This document shows, piece by piece, positions 16,249 to 25,637 of a stretch of DNA of 64,000 nt; the first letter of the stretch is position 1, and every line of letters begins with the position of its first letter. Source of the stretch: Flavicella sp965243265 (GTDB lineage Bacteria; Bacteroidota; Bacteroidia; Flavobacteriales; Flavobacteriaceae); contig CBDEUL010000006.1 in assembly GCA_965243265.1 (NCBI GenBank), positions 310,001 to 374,000 on the forward strand, given 5' to 3'. Below the pieces are notes generated by a model that was given only the letters and a program-made list of their open reading frames with translations, was not told the origin of the DNA and searched no databases. The position numbers and the translations under genes are program-made.

Positions 16249-18165
16249 TTAAGAATATGCACTTACTTTATCATCTAATTCTGCCCAATCATCCATTAAG
16301 GATTCTAATTTATTTTTTTTCTCTTGATATTTCTCAAAAAATGTAGGGTCTGAAGATGTTTTTTCGTAATCTTCTGACAACTCTGAATCCATATTTAAAA
16401 TATCTTTTTCTAAATCTGAAATAGAACGTTCTACTTTACTTAATTTATTCTTTAGTTGTTTAAATTCTTTTTCCTCTTGCTTACTCAGTTTATAAGCTTC
16501 TTTTTTAGATTCTTTCTTTACAACAACTTTTGTCTTCTTTTCTGCTTCTCTTAAATTTTCAATTTTATGTTGTTCTAAAAAGTAATCAATATCTCCTAAG
16601 TACTCTTTAATTACTTTATCCTTAAATCCAAAAACCTTATCTGTCAATCCCTGTAAAAAATCTCTATCATGCGACACTAAGATTAACGTTCCTTCAAATT
16701 GTTGCAATGCTCTTTTTAATACGTTTTTAGAAGCAATGTCTAAGTGGTTGGTAGGCTCATCCATTATCAACACATTAAAAGGTGATAATAACATCTTACA
16801 AATTGCCAATCTATTTCTTTCTCCCCCTGAAAGCACCTTAACCTTTTTTTCCACATCATCTCCTCCAAACAAAAATGCCCCTAACATGTCTCTAACTCTC
16901 ATTCGATTCGTATCGTTAGCCGCATCTTCCATTGTTTCTAAAAGTGTCTTTTCTCCATCTAAATACTCTGCTTGGTTTTGTGCAAAATACCCCACCTCTA
17001 CATTATGACCTAATTTAAGACTACCTTCAAAATCAATTTCTCCTACCATCATCTTGGCCAACGTTGATTTTCCTTGTCCATTTTGACCTACGAAAGCTAT
17101 TTTAGAAGATCGCTCTATCAATAAGTTCACATTGTCTAAAATATTCTTGTCTCCGTAACTTTTAGACACCTCTTCTGTTTCAACAACAACCTTTCCTGGC
17201 TGCTTAGATACAGTAAACTTTACGTTCATAACTGCATTGTCTTCAACATCTACTTCAATACGTTCTACTTTGTCTAATTGTTTCATTAGAGACTGCGCCA
17301 TGGAGGCTTTATTAGCTTTTGCTCTAAACTTATCTATCAGTTGCTGTTTTGCTTTAATTTCTTTCTCTTGATTCTTCTGAGATTGCAATTGCTTTTCTCT
17401 TATCTCTTCTCTTAGTACCAAATATTGAGAATATGATTTCTTGTAATCATAAATTTTACCAAGAGATATTTCTATCGTTCTATTGGTTACATTATCCAAA
17501 AACATTTTATCATGAGAAACTAATACAATTGCCCCTGAATATGATTTTAAAAAACTCTCTAACCAGATAATAGATTCAATATCCAAATGATTGGTAGGCT
17601 CATCTAACAACAAAATATCATTTTTTTGTAATAATAGTTTTGCCAATTCTATACGCATACGCCAACCTCCTGAAAAGGTATCTGTTAACTTATCAAAATC
17701 TTCTCTTTGAAAACCTAAACCTTGCAATATCTTTTCTGTATCTCCTTGATAGTTATACCCTCCTAACAATTCATAACGAGTTGTAATCTCATCCAAATCA
17801 TGAATCAATTGGGTGTAATAATCACTCTCGTAATCTGTCCTTGTAGCCAACTCTCCATTGATCTCGTTCAATTTAGATTCTAGCTCTACAATTTCTTCAA
17901 AAGCTTGATACGCTTCCTCTAAAATTGTTCTTCCTTCTATAAAATCTATGTCTTGACGTAAAAAACCAATACGAACATCTTTCTCAAAAGCAATCGTTCC
18001 TCCATCGTTTTCAATATCTTTAGAGATCACCTTTAATAAGGTGGATTTTCCTGCTCCATTTTTCCCTACAAGTCCTACTCTATTCCCTTTTTCTAACTTA
18101 AATGTTATTTCTGAAAAAAGGTCTTCACCTCCAAATGAAACTGTCAAATTATGTACGTTAAGCAT
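16249..18165 (-). CDS. ABC-F family ATPase
   Basis: Cytoplasmic ATPase without membrane part; ABC-F proteins act on the ribosome, in translation control or antibiotic protection. It has two ABC domains: first Walker A GKNGAGKST (about residues 35-43) with signature FSGGWRMRIELAKLLL, second Walker A GQNGQGKST (about residue 358) with signature LSGGERNRLAICKMLL. Between them lies the charged linker (about residues 240-300, KEKQLQSQKNQEKEIKAKQQ). A C-terminal coiled coil (about residues 555-635) follows. The layout matches the Uup/YheS type. It leads the three-gene minus-strand group. Confidence 0.95.
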   Translation of the reverse strand: MLNVHNLTVSFGGEDLFSEITFKLEKGNRVGLVGKNGAGKSTLLKVISKDIENDGGTIAFEKDVRIGFLRQDIDFIEGRTILEEAYQAFEEIVELESKLNEINGELATRTDYESDYYTQLIHDLDEITTRYELLGGYNYQGDTEKILQGLGFQREDFDKLTDTFSGGWRMRIELAKLLLQKNDILLLDEPTNHLDIESIIWLESFLKSYSGAIVLVSHDKMFLDNVTNRTIEISLGKIYDYKKSYSQYLVLREEIREKQLQSQKNQEKEIKAKQQLIDKFRAKANKASMAQSLMKQLDKVERIEVDVEDNAVMNVKFTVSKQPGKVVVETEEVSKSYGDKNILDNVNLLIERSSKIAFVGQNGQGKSTLAKMMVGEIDFEGSLKLGHNVEVGYFAQNQAEYLDGEKTLLETMEDAANDTNRMRVRDMLGAFLFGGDDVEKKVKVLSGGERNRLAICKMLLSPFNVLIMDEPTNHLDIASKNVLKRALQQFEGTLILVSHDRDFLQGLTDKVFGFKDKVIKEYLGDIDYFLEQHKIENLREAEKKTKVVVKKESKKEAYKLSKQEEKEFKQLKNKLSKVERSISDLEKDILNMDSELSEDYEKTSSDPTFFEKYQEKKNKLESLMDDWAELDDKVSAYS

Positions 18166-18292
18166 CTATTTACTACTGGTATTTATTATAATTAAACTAC
18201 TTTTGCAAAGCTATTATAAATTTTAGATTTTGAATTGCTATTCATTAAATGTTTCAAATGAATACCTTAAATATCTACATATTCAAACTACT

Positions 18293-18673
18293 ATGGGAAT
18301 TTTAAAAAAAGGTACAAAATTATACAGCATTCTTAAGTATAAATGCCCGCAATGTCAAGAAGGTGATTTTTTTACCGAAAAAAGTAATTTCACACTTAAA
18401 AACATTACAAAGATTCATGACAATTGTCCTAAATGTGATTTAAAGTACATGATGGAACCTTCTTTCTTTTATGGTGCTATGTATGTTGCCTATGGCCTTA
18501 CAGTTGCTTTGTCTATATTTGTTTTCTTAATTACAAATCTTCTATTCAACTTTGAATTACTCGAAAGTTTTCTAACTATAATTATTGTTCTAATACTTAC
18601 AAGTACAATAATGGCTCGAATAGCTCGAATTCTTTGGATTAATATTTTTGTAAGCTATAAAAAACCTGACTAA
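18293..18673 (+). CDS. DUF983 family membrane protein
   Basis: Unknown function. Two CxxC pairs (CPQCQEGDFF near residue 18 and CPKCDLKYM near residue 48) suggest a small zinc ribbon at the cytoplasmic face. Two hydrophobic segments follow (about residues 63-85 and 92-112). The PSFFYGAMYVAYGL stretch is typical of DUF983. The start was set at ATG 18293 (MGILKKGTK) and not at 18230, because the family begins with a short basic leader before the first CxxC. It converges with the FAD oxidoreductase gene and overlaps it by 4 bases. Confidence 0.8.
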   Translation: MGILKKGTKLYSILKYKCPQCQEGDFFTEKSNFTLKNITKIHDNCPKCDLKYMMEPSFFYGAMYVAYGLTVALSIFVFLITNLLFNFELLESFLTIIIVLILTSTIMARIARILWINIFVSYKKPD

Positions 18674-19707
18674 AAACGCTTTATATCTGATTCTGGATCT
18701 AAAGCCGCTCCTTCTTCAAGGTGGTTGTAAAGCTCTTTAGATACTTTAGGTGCTATCATAACTCCTCTGGTACCTAAACCGTTTAAAATAGCCAATCGTT
18801 TGTATTTAGAATGTTTACCTACCAAAGGTCTTCGATCTTTAACTGTTGGTCGTATACCCGCTGTTTGATCAACAATCGTATATGGTACTTTCATAAACGA
18901 TTCTAATTTTTCTATCAATTCGTTTCTTCCCGCTTCTGAAGCTTCCAGTGTTTTGTCTTTCCAATTAAATGTAGCTCCTACTTTATAGTAAGAATTTCCC
19001 AAAGGCAATACAAAAACTGCTGCTTTTACTAAAAAATCAACATTTAAATCAGGCGCATGAATTGTTAATAGTTCTCCTTTTGCCTCATTCATAGGTAAAT
19101 CTTTAAAAAAAGGATTCTTATGCATTCCGTATCCTTCACAAAACACAATGCGTTTGGCTCTTATGCCTTTATACTGAACATGTGTTTCTTCAATTACCAA
19201 TGAATTATAATCAAAGGTTTCATACCTAATTGCTTTTGATTTATCTAATTCAAATTTATAATCTTCTAACAATGATTTCGTATTAATACGTCCTGTATGT
19301 TTTAACCTACCAAAACCATATTCAGATACCAAACCATCATATTTTTCATTCTTTATAACTGTATCCATAAAAGGTGTCAAAAGAGGCTTATCAGACGCTG
19401 CAAACCAATTGTTTTGTTCTTCTATTGATTTGAATACCCTATAGGTATCAAATGAAAAATCGTACTTTTTATGAAATCTCTCTTCTAATTTTTTATAAAA
19501 AGGCAATGCTAATTTCAGTTGTTCTGTTCCTTGCCAAACAGGGGTAAATCTTTTTAAAATAACTGGATTATAAACCCCTCCTGCTACGTTAGATGATGTT
19601 TGAGAAGCATCTTCAAAAACGACAAAAGAATCTTTATTATCTTCTAATATCGAAACAAAAGACATTCCTGCCAATCCAAACCCTACTACTAAATAATCTA
19701 CTTCCAT
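18670..19707 (-). CDS. FAD-dependent oxidoreductase, DAO family
   Basis: Flavoprotein of the D-amino-acid oxidase type. The dinucleotide-binding GFGLAG lies at residues 9-14, and the C-terminal FAD segment GLGTRGVMIAPKVSKELYNHL is near residue 310. The substrate cannot be told: the family covers glycine, sarcosine and D-amino-acid oxidases, and MnmC-like enzymes. There is no signal peptide, so it is cytoplasmic. It stands alone on the minus strand behind the gldN terminator; the 4-base overlap with the convergent DUF983 gene means the two ends share sequence. Confidence 0.85.
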   Translation of the reverse strand: MEVDYLVVGFGLAGMSFVSILEDNKDSFVVFEDASQTSSNVAGGVYNPVILKRFTPVWQGTEQLKLALPFYKKLEERFHKKYDFSFDTYRVFKSIEEQNNWFAASDKPLLTPFMDTVIKNEKYDGLVSEYGFGRLKHTGRINTKSLLEDYKFELDKSKAIRYETFDYNSLVIEETHVQYKGIRAKRIVFCEGYGMHKNPFFKDLPMNEAKGELLTIHAPDLNVDFLVKAAVFVLPLGNSYYKVGATFNWKDKTLEASEAGRNELIEKLESFMKVPYTIVDQTAGIRPTVKDRRPLVGKHSKYKRLAILNGLGTRGVMIAPKVSKELYNHLEEGAALDPESDIKRF

Positions 19708-19717
19708 ATCTAAAAAT

Positions 19718-19756
19718 TAAAAAGCTCTTGTATAATTAATAAACAAGAGCTTTTCT
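19718..19756 (-). terminator. Terminator of the gldKLMN operon
   Basis: AAAAGCTCTTG/CAAGAGCTTTT, an 11-pair stem around a 13-base loop, with Ts on the minus-strand side. It lies 24 bases past the gldN stop codon. Confidence 0.8.
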
Positions 19757-19779
19757 AAAAATTTAAAAAAATTAGGGAA

Positions 19780-20697
19780 TTAGTAATTCCACATATCTAA
19801 TTCTTTGTTTCTTATACTTTCTTTAATTCGTTCAGACTCCATAATTTGGAACATTGCATTTCCTCTAATATAATCAGAAATAGATCTGTTACCATATATG
19901 TTTTCTTCACGAACAATAACTGCAGAAAATCTTCTTGCATTAAATACTTGATCAAACGAAACCGGATGTCTAGGATTGTTCCCATTAAATATCATTGACT
20001 CATGCAATACATCACGGGCACTAGGATAAAATACCCAAAATAAAGGTAAACTTTCATCTTGTATATCCTCTCTTCCTATAATCTGAACATCAGGAGCCAT
20101 TGGTGCAAGAGCTAAAATACGATATTTCATTTCTCCTTGACGCTTGTCAAAATACCAAATTCCTTTAATTCTATACCCATCGATATCTTGTGCTTGAATT
20201 GAAATTTCATCAACATAATCCTTGATATTAGTTTCTCCTTCATTCAACAATTCATAAGCATAATCTGAAGTATCCACACGTGTTAACTTCTCATTAATAT
20301 CTGTCATTGTTAACTTAGATTTAAAGAATGAATCATCATAAACTTCCTTGATTCTTCCATCTTGAATTCCTTCTAACAAGGCATAAAACAAAGATTTTCT
20401 ACCACTATCTACGAATGTAGAATCTATAGGATAATACAATGGCAAATTTATTCTCTCATCTAAATCGATATGTTCCCATACAACTTTAGACCATAAAATA
20501 TCACGATCGCTAATATATCCATAAGGAAGTACAGCATCTCTACTCGCTAATTTATGGCTTTCCGGTATCTTACCTATTTCATCAGGTGTCTTTGCATTCA
20601 GTAGATTAAAATCAACCTGTGCATTTGCTGTAGAAAAAAGTACAGATACAAATGTGCCTATTATTAAACTTTTCCAATTCATATTCGTAGTATTCAA
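19780..20697 (-). CDS. gldN: Gliding motility / type IX secretion protein GldN
   Basis: Periplasmic component of the type IX secretion system that forms a ring with the lipoprotein GldK under the outer membrane. The start MNTTNMNWKSLIIGTFVSVLFSTANAQ is a signal peptide ending near residue 27. The mature part has the family landmarks SDRDILWSKVVWEHIDLDERINLPLYYP (split here: positions about 62-90) and VFYPSARDVLHE near residue 228. The length of 305 residues fits GldN. It is the last gene of the operon, 5 bases after gldM. Confidence 0.95.
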   Translation of the reverse strand: MNTTNMNWKSLIIGTFVSVLFSTANAQVDFNLLNAKTPDEIGKIPESHKLASRDAVLPYGYISDRDILWSKVVWEHIDLDERINLPLYYPIDSTFVDSGRKSLFYALLEGIQDGRIKEVYDDSFFKSKLTMTDINEKLTRVDTSDYAYELLNEGETNIKDYVDEISIQAQDIDGYRIKGIWYFDKRQGEMKYRILALAPMAPDVQIIGREDIQDESLPLFWVFYPSARDVLHESMIFNGNNPRHPVSFDQVFNARRFSAVIVREENIYGNRSISDYIRGNAMFQIMESERIKESIRNKELDMWNY

Positions 20698-20702
20698 AAT
20701 TA

Positions 20703-22247
20703 CTAATTTACAAGTTCAACACTAAGAGGCATTACCCCTTTTAATTTATATGATGAATTTCCTATAATGTTAGCTTTCACGTCAAAGATACTAATTACAT
20801 CTCCTCTTTTAGCTTTTAACAATGCTTTTTGAGCTTTAGCATCAAACTTTGCTCCTTTAACAACCACTGTTGATTGTCCTGGAACTTTTACTTTAAAGCC
20901 TGAAACTCTAAGTTTTAAATCAAAATCAAAATCAACCAAACTTGCTGCCACAAAAGATTTTGCTAAACTTGATTTTGGCAACTTAATTGTTCCGTATTGC
21001 TTTCTAATCGTTGCTACTGGTGGTGGAATATCTTTTATTCTAAATGTTACAGGAGGTGACTTAATAACTGTACCGTCACTTGTTTTCCCTGTAATATTGA
21101 TAACAACTTCTTTACCTTTTCCTGGAGACAATAAGTACTTAGTACCTTTAACTTGTTTAAGTCCTTCCGCAGAAGCTTTCACATTATTATCAGATACCCC
21201 TGGTATAGAAATTGTAATAGGGTTTTCTACTCCACGGTAAACCACATTCATTTTATCAGCAGAAACTACAGCAGCATTAGGCTTAGGAACCACTAAGTAA
21301 GACGAATTAATTGGAATTTCAACTATTTTTCCTCCCTGTTTAAACACAAAGTTACCTTTAATAGAATTCTCTCCCACTTTCCCTGCTTTAAACTTCATTA
21401 CAGCAGCTCCATTTTCTCTTCCTTTTACTTCTGATCCATTGATAACTACTTTATCTGGTTTCAAACTAGCATCGTAACGTCCTAATACAATTTTACCTTC
21501 AAATGTATCACCTGGGAAAACCGCTGGTCTACTAGGTATTACAATTGCTTGATATGTATTAGAGTTAATTGAAGCATCTGCAGATAATTGCTTACCTAAA
21601 AGAGATGAATAAATTTCATTTTCAGATGTAAGTACATCTGCTTGTATTACCGAAATATTAGTCAATGTCGCTACCAAAGGAAATCCTTCAAACCTGCTAT
21701 TAAACCAAGTTTGCTTAGATGGTCCTTTTACTACATCATCTGTATTAAAACGCTTCTCTAATTTTGCCAAAATTTTTGCATTAGCACCTGCTCCTAATAC
21801 TTGAATAACTCCATCTCTAAAGTTATTTATATTGTCTACAAACGCTTGTCCACTCTTAGACAACTTTTCTCCAGCAAAAAACAACTCATCTCCTGCATCT
21901 TCTTTGTCCATAGATTCGTAATCTCCTGGATCTTCAACTCCAATTAATAATGAATCTTTTACTGTTCCTAAATACGCATAATAGTCTCTAGCTAATTTGT
22001 GTATTTGAACAGCTTTGTCATTGATTTTTTTATACTTATCAGGTTGTTCTGATGCCTTTGTAGCCAAATCAGACAACGTTAAATCTATCGTTTGGATGTT
22101 ATTTGTATTTGCATCCACGACCTTCTCATTCAGGTACCCGAATGAAGAAAGGACCTTTTTTCCCATACTCAATGCAAGCATTGATATAAATACAAGGTAC
22201 ATAAGACTGATCATCTTCTGCCTTGGTGATTCACTTCCTCCTGCCAT
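20703..22247 (-). CDS. gldM: Gliding motility / type IX secretion protein GldM
   Basis: Inner-membrane protein whose long periplasmic rod reaches the GldK-GldN ring; with GldL it forms the proton-driven motor of gliding and type IX secretion. The N-terminus MAGGSESPRQKMISLMYLVFISMLALSM holds the single membrane helix (about residues 11-30). The rest is a stack of periplasmic domains, with Ig-like repeats in the second half such as FPGDTFEGKIVLGRYDA. The length of 514 residues is usual. The gap to gldL is 46 bases. Confidence 0.97.
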   Translation of the reverse strand: MAGGSESPRQKMISLMYLVFISMLALSMGKKVLSSFGYLNEKVVDANTNNIQTIDLTLSDLATKASEQPDKYKKINDKAVQIHKLARDYYAYLGTVKDSLLIGVEDPGDYESMDKEDAGDELFFAGEKLSKSGQAFVDNINNFRDGVIQVLGAGANAKILAKLEKRFNTDDVVKGPSKQTWFNSRFEGFPLVATLTNISVIQADVLTSENEIYSSLLGKQLSADASINSNTYQAIVIPSRPAVFPGDTFEGKIVLGRYDASLKPDKVVINGSEVKGRENGAAVMKFKAGKVGENSIKGNFVFKQGGKIVEIPINSSYLVVPKPNAAVVSADKMNVVYRGVENPITISIPGVSDNNVKASAEGLKQVKGTKYLLSPGKGKEVVINITGKTSDGTVIKSPPVTFRIKDIPPPVATIRKQYGTIKLPKSSLAKSFVAASLVDFDFDLKLRVSGFKVKVPGQSTVVVKGAKFDAKAQKALLKAKRGDVISIFDVKANIIGNSSYKLKGVMPLSVELVN

Positions 22248-22293
22248 AATTAGCCAATTAATTTAAAGGTTAATAAAATATATACTAATTATA

Positions 22294-22926
22294 TTATTTG
22301 TTCATTGCAGATAACATTCCTCCATAAACTGAATTCAATGAAGAAAGATTAGTTGCTAATGTTTGCATTTGCTCTTCTAATTTTTCAGAATGCTTTAACA
22401 TAGACTCATTAAAGAATGATTGTCTCTCTGTATTTTCTGACTGAACTTTGTATAAATTATTCAATGATTCTAAATGAACAGCTGCAACTGCTAATTCTTC
22501 ATTGTATTTATGTGTATTTGCTACTGTATCTGCAGATCCTTGAATTCCATCAGCTGCATCTTTAACTTTAGAGATACTATCTGCTAAACTTTGAATTAAC
22601 TCAGCATCTAAATTTGTTTGTTGTAACATTTCATCCAATTTAGAAGCCATTATTCCTTCTGCATCTGCTCCTTTGTCTTTAGGTACTCCTCCTTCAACCA
22701 ATTCTGGATATACATTCGCCCAGTTCATATCTGGTTCTACTGGTTCAAATGCAGCATAAGCAAAAATAAATGCCTCAGTAAGTAATCCAATAGTTAACAT
22801 AACTCCTCCTGTAAGGAATCCGTATGATAAGTGAAGAATTTTAAATAGGGCTCCTACTAATACAACAGCGGCTCCTAGCCCATATACCATGTTTAAAATT
22901 TTCTTTTTCTTAAGTGATTGTGCCAT
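22294..22926 (-). CDS. gldL: Gliding motility / type IX secretion motor protein GldL
   Basis: Inner-membrane motor subunit that surrounds the GldM helix and couples proton flow to secretion and gliding. Two membrane helices (about residues 12-30 and 34-56) carry the conserved glutamate in TIGLLTEAFIFAYAAFEP. A long cytoplasmic helical tail (SLADSISKVKDAADGIQGSA, later EKLEEQMQTLATNLSSLNSV) follows. The length of 210 residues is typical. It lies between gldK (47-base gap) and gldM. Confidence 0.97.
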   Translation of the reverse strand: MAQSLKKKKILNMVYGLGAAVVLVGALFKILHLSYGFLTGGVMLTIGLLTEAFIFAYAAFEPVEPDMNWANVYPELVEGGVPKDKGADAEGIMASKLDEMLQQTNLDAELIQSLADSISKVKDAADGIQGSADTVANTHKYNEELAVAAVHLESLNNLYKVQSENTERQSFFNESMLKHSEKLEEQMQTLATNLSSLNSVYGGMLSAMNK

Positions 22927-22973
22927 AATTTACTAAGTTTGGGGGGTTATTAATTAATTTAATCTTTGTTTGT

Positions 22974-24347
22974 TTATTTTACTCCTAAATAATCTTGAAC
23001 GGTTCTAAAACCGATGTAACTTTTTACAGAATCTGCATACTCATAATCCTGTGTACTCACTTGTAAAAAGTAAGCAATATCTTTCCATGAACCTCCTCTA
23101 ATAACTTTACGGTGGTTCCCTGCATCTTCTACATATGCATTTATTGTAGACCCTACAGCATTTGCTCCTGCATTATAAGATGTACTTGTCCATTCTGATA
23201 CATTTCCTGCCATATTGTACAATCCATATCCATTAGGGTTATATGAATATGCTTCTACAGTATATAAAGCACCATCAATTGCATAATCTCCCCTTACAGG
23301 CTTAAAGTTTGCTAAGAAACATCCTCTATCATTTGTTGTATAAGGTCCACCCCAAGGGTATGTACCTCCATCAATTCCTCCTCTAGCTGCATATTCCCAC
23401 TCTGCTTCTGTTGGCAAACGGAAGTTTGGTACACGAATTGCATGCTTTCTAGATCTTAAATAATCATTCTTCTTTTTAGTTTTCCAGTGACAAAAAGCTT
23501 TCGCTTGATACCAGTTTACACCTACTACAGGATAATCTAAATAAGCTTGATGCCAAAAATAATCTTGGTGAATTGGATCATTATAAGAATAATTAAAATC
23601 TTTTACCCATGCAGTCGTATCTGGATAAACAGAAACATCTTCACGAATAATAAAATCTTTTCTACTAGCTTTCTTACTTTTAGCTGCACTTGTTTTATCA
23701 AACCAAGAGTATGTATACTTTAGTTTCTTAACATTTAAAATACGTTCTCCTTGGAAAGTATCTTCTAAAGGCAAGTACAACGAATCCATTACCTCCGCAT
23801 AAGTAGCGTCTATGTAACTTTGTTTCTCCCACAATATAGGCTCTATCCAGTTTAAAGAACGCCCTTCTGTCAATGAGTTTACATCTCCAATACCTCCGTA
23901 ATTTTCTATCATGTACTTTTCGTACTCACTAGCGTTTACTGTATCTACTTCTATAAACTTATATCTAAAAATACCTTCTCCTGATACTTGCTCTCCTACA
24001 TCTGATAAATAAGACATTTCATCTGCTGCCAAAGCCAACTCAGTACGTACAATTGAATCTCTCACCCAGTTCACAAACTCTCCATACTCAGAGTTTGTAA
24101 TTTCTGATTCATCCATAAAAAATTGTTTCACTGTAACTGTTCTAGGTCGTGTACTTATGATTCCTCCAAACGGATCTTCATCTTGTTTACCCATTGTAAA
24201 AGACCCTCCAGGAATCAAAACCATCCCAAAAGGTTTTTCTGTAAACCATTTTTTACGAGACTTTTTCCCTAGCACCTCTCCTCTATCATTTGAGCCACAA
24301 CTATATACAACAAATGTTAGTAATATATACAATGTTATTTTTTTCAT
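22974..24347 (-). CDS. gldK: Gliding motility / type IX secretion lipoprotein GldK
   Basis: Outer-membrane lipoprotein that forms the periplasmic ring with GldN. The signal peptide ends in a lipobox (VYSC, Cys17). The body is a formylglycine-generating-enzyme-like (SUMF1) domain, seen in GMVLIPGGSFTMGKQDEDPF near residue 42, FRLPTEAEWEYAARGG near residue 310 and GGSWKDIAYFLQVSTQ near residue 420. In GldK this fold is structural, not catalytic. The length of 457 residues fits. It is the first gene of gldKLMN, behind a minus-strand promoter-like site. Confidence 0.97.
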   Translation of the reverse strand: MKKITLYILLTFVVYSCGSNDRGEVLGKKSRKKWFTEKPFGMVLIPGGSFTMGKQDEDPFGGIISTRPRTVTVKQFFMDESEITNSEYGEFVNWVRDSIVRTELALAADEMSYLSDVGEQVSGEGIFRYKFIEVDTVNASEYEKYMIENYGGIGDVNSLTEGRSLNWIEPILWEKQSYIDATYAEVMDSLYLPLEDTFQGERILNVKKLKYTYSWFDKTSAAKSKKASRKDFIIREDVSVYPDTTAWVKDFNYSYNDPIHQDYFWHQAYLDYPVVGVNWYQAKAFCHWKTKKKNDYLRSRKHAIRVPNFRLPTEAEWEYAARGGIDGGTYPWGGPYTTNDRGCFLANFKPVRGDYAIDGALYTVEAYSYNPNGYGLYNMAGNVSEWTSTSYNAGANAVGSTINAYVEDAGNHRKVIRGGSWKDIAYFLQVSTQDYEYADSVKSYIGFRTVQDYLGVK

Positions 24348-24377
24348 ATTCTATTCTTGTCTTTCGTAAATTGGACG

Positions 24378-24408
24378 TAAACCTATCATTTTTTTTCAAT
24401 AAAAACAA
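24378..24408 (-). promoter_or_regulatory. Possible gldK operon promoter
   Basis: On the minus strand TTG (24406-24408), a 20-base spacer and TAGGTTTA (24378-24385). The -7 box has one mismatch to TAnnTTTG (last base). It lies about 30 bases before the gldK start. Confidence 0.45.
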
Positions 24409-24469
24409 CGATTTTATAAATCATACGTCAGTTTTTATTTTTTAAATCCTCTTTTTTTCAACTTTTCCT

Positions 24470-25627
24470 TTAATCTAATTTCCTCAGAGCCTTAAACCAT
24501 CTCTCTGGAACATTCTGATCTGCAGCGTCTAAATAATCTTGATAGGTACAAGGTATTAACGCATGCCTTTTATATTTATTATCATTCATAGATGGCACCT
24601 CTAACCACCATCTTCCACTTTTATGACTCTTATAAAAGTTCATATCTCCGTTTTTATGCGGAATTATATATTTTAAATAATTTTCTTTTGTACAGTAAGG
24701 ATAATCCTTTGCTCTATGCGAAACTCCTTCTACAAAATACCATATTATTTGAGCTATTAAGTGTGCTGTTTGTCCATTGTCATCTAATCTATTATTAAAT
24801 TCATAAATTCCAAAAGACGTTACTTTATCACTAATTCCTGCATACCGCGCTATTGCACATACTTCTTCTCCATAAAACCCATTTGGAGTTGCATTGTTAT
24901 TCCCTGGCGCATCACTCTTTCGAATTGCACCTATATCAATACTCACCAAATCTGCATCTCTCATTATTGGCTCTACCAACTCAAGCTTTTTAGCTGTACC
25001 TAAACGATATGCATCAAAAGACAAACCTTCTATCAAGTCTATTTCTTCTTGAGAATTAAAAAAGGTTTGATAACCTATGTTACTAAAGTTAAATAAATTA
25101 TTTGGTTGTTCCATCACAATGGTACTCAAATATGAATTTGAATTTACGGGTTCTCCTAATTTTCCTAAATCAAATTTAGAGTCAACAGAAACAATATTGA
25201 CCATTTGTTCCAAATTATCATAAGCTCTATAGTTTGCGTAAGTAATGTCTTGTCCCCCTCCTATAACAACAGGTATAATATCTTTTTTAACCAAGAAAGA
25301 TATTGCTTCTTTCACTGCAAAATAAGTATCTTCAACGGTATCTCCGGCATGAATATTTCCTATATCAACAATTTTCAACTCCCAATTCCCTGCATATAAC
25401 TTGTAAAAATATGAGCGTATAACATCTAATCCGTATCCCGTTGTATCGTTATTTATAGCATTCCTCCCTTCTTGGACTCCCAAAATGGCAATATTTACAC
25501 CTTCTAAGTCTGGGAACCCTCTTTCTTCTGTAAATACATCAATTGTATTTCCTAAAGATTGTTCTGGAATCTCTGCTAGTAAAGCTTCTAGCTCATTTTC
25601 AATAGGTTTTAAAAAATCAAAAATCAT
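24470..25627 (-). CDS. Arginase-fold protein, degenerate metal site
   Basis: Member of the ureohydrolase (arginase/agmatinase/formimidoylglutamase) fold by overall pattern. The metal-binding motifs are altered. Where active enzymes have GGDHS this has GGGQD (Gln126 for His). Where they have DAHxD it has DSKFD (Lys151 for the His). Where they have SxDxD it has SIDIG (Gly233 for the second Asp). Three of six ligands are lost while Asp149, Asp153 and Asp231 remain, so hydrolase activity with two manganese ions is unlikely. At 385 residues it is longer than arginases (about 300). It lies 10 bases behind topA and 122 bases before gldK. Often labelled formimidoylglutamase; no hut genes are near. 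Confidence 0.75.
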   Translation of the reverse strand: MIFDFLKPIENELEALLAEIPEQSLGNTIDVFTEERGFPDLEGVNIAILGVQEGRNAINNDTTGYGLDVIRSYFYKLYAGNWELKIVDIGNIHAGDTVEDTYFAVKEAISFLVKKDIIPVVIGGGQDITYANYRAYDNLEQMVNIVSVDSKFDLGKLGEPVNSNSYLSTIVMEQPNNLFNFSNIGYQTFFNSQEEIDLIEGLSFDAYRLGTAKKLELVEPIMRDADLVSIDIGAIRKSDAPGNNNATPNGFYGEEVCAIARYAGISDKVTSFGIYEFNNRLDDNGQTAHLIAQIIWYFVEGVSHRAKDYPYCTKENYLKYIIPHKNGDMNFYKSHKSGRWWLEVPSMNDNKYKRHALIPCTYQDYLDAADQNVPERWFKALRKLD

Positions 25628-25637
25628 TCTAATAGAT

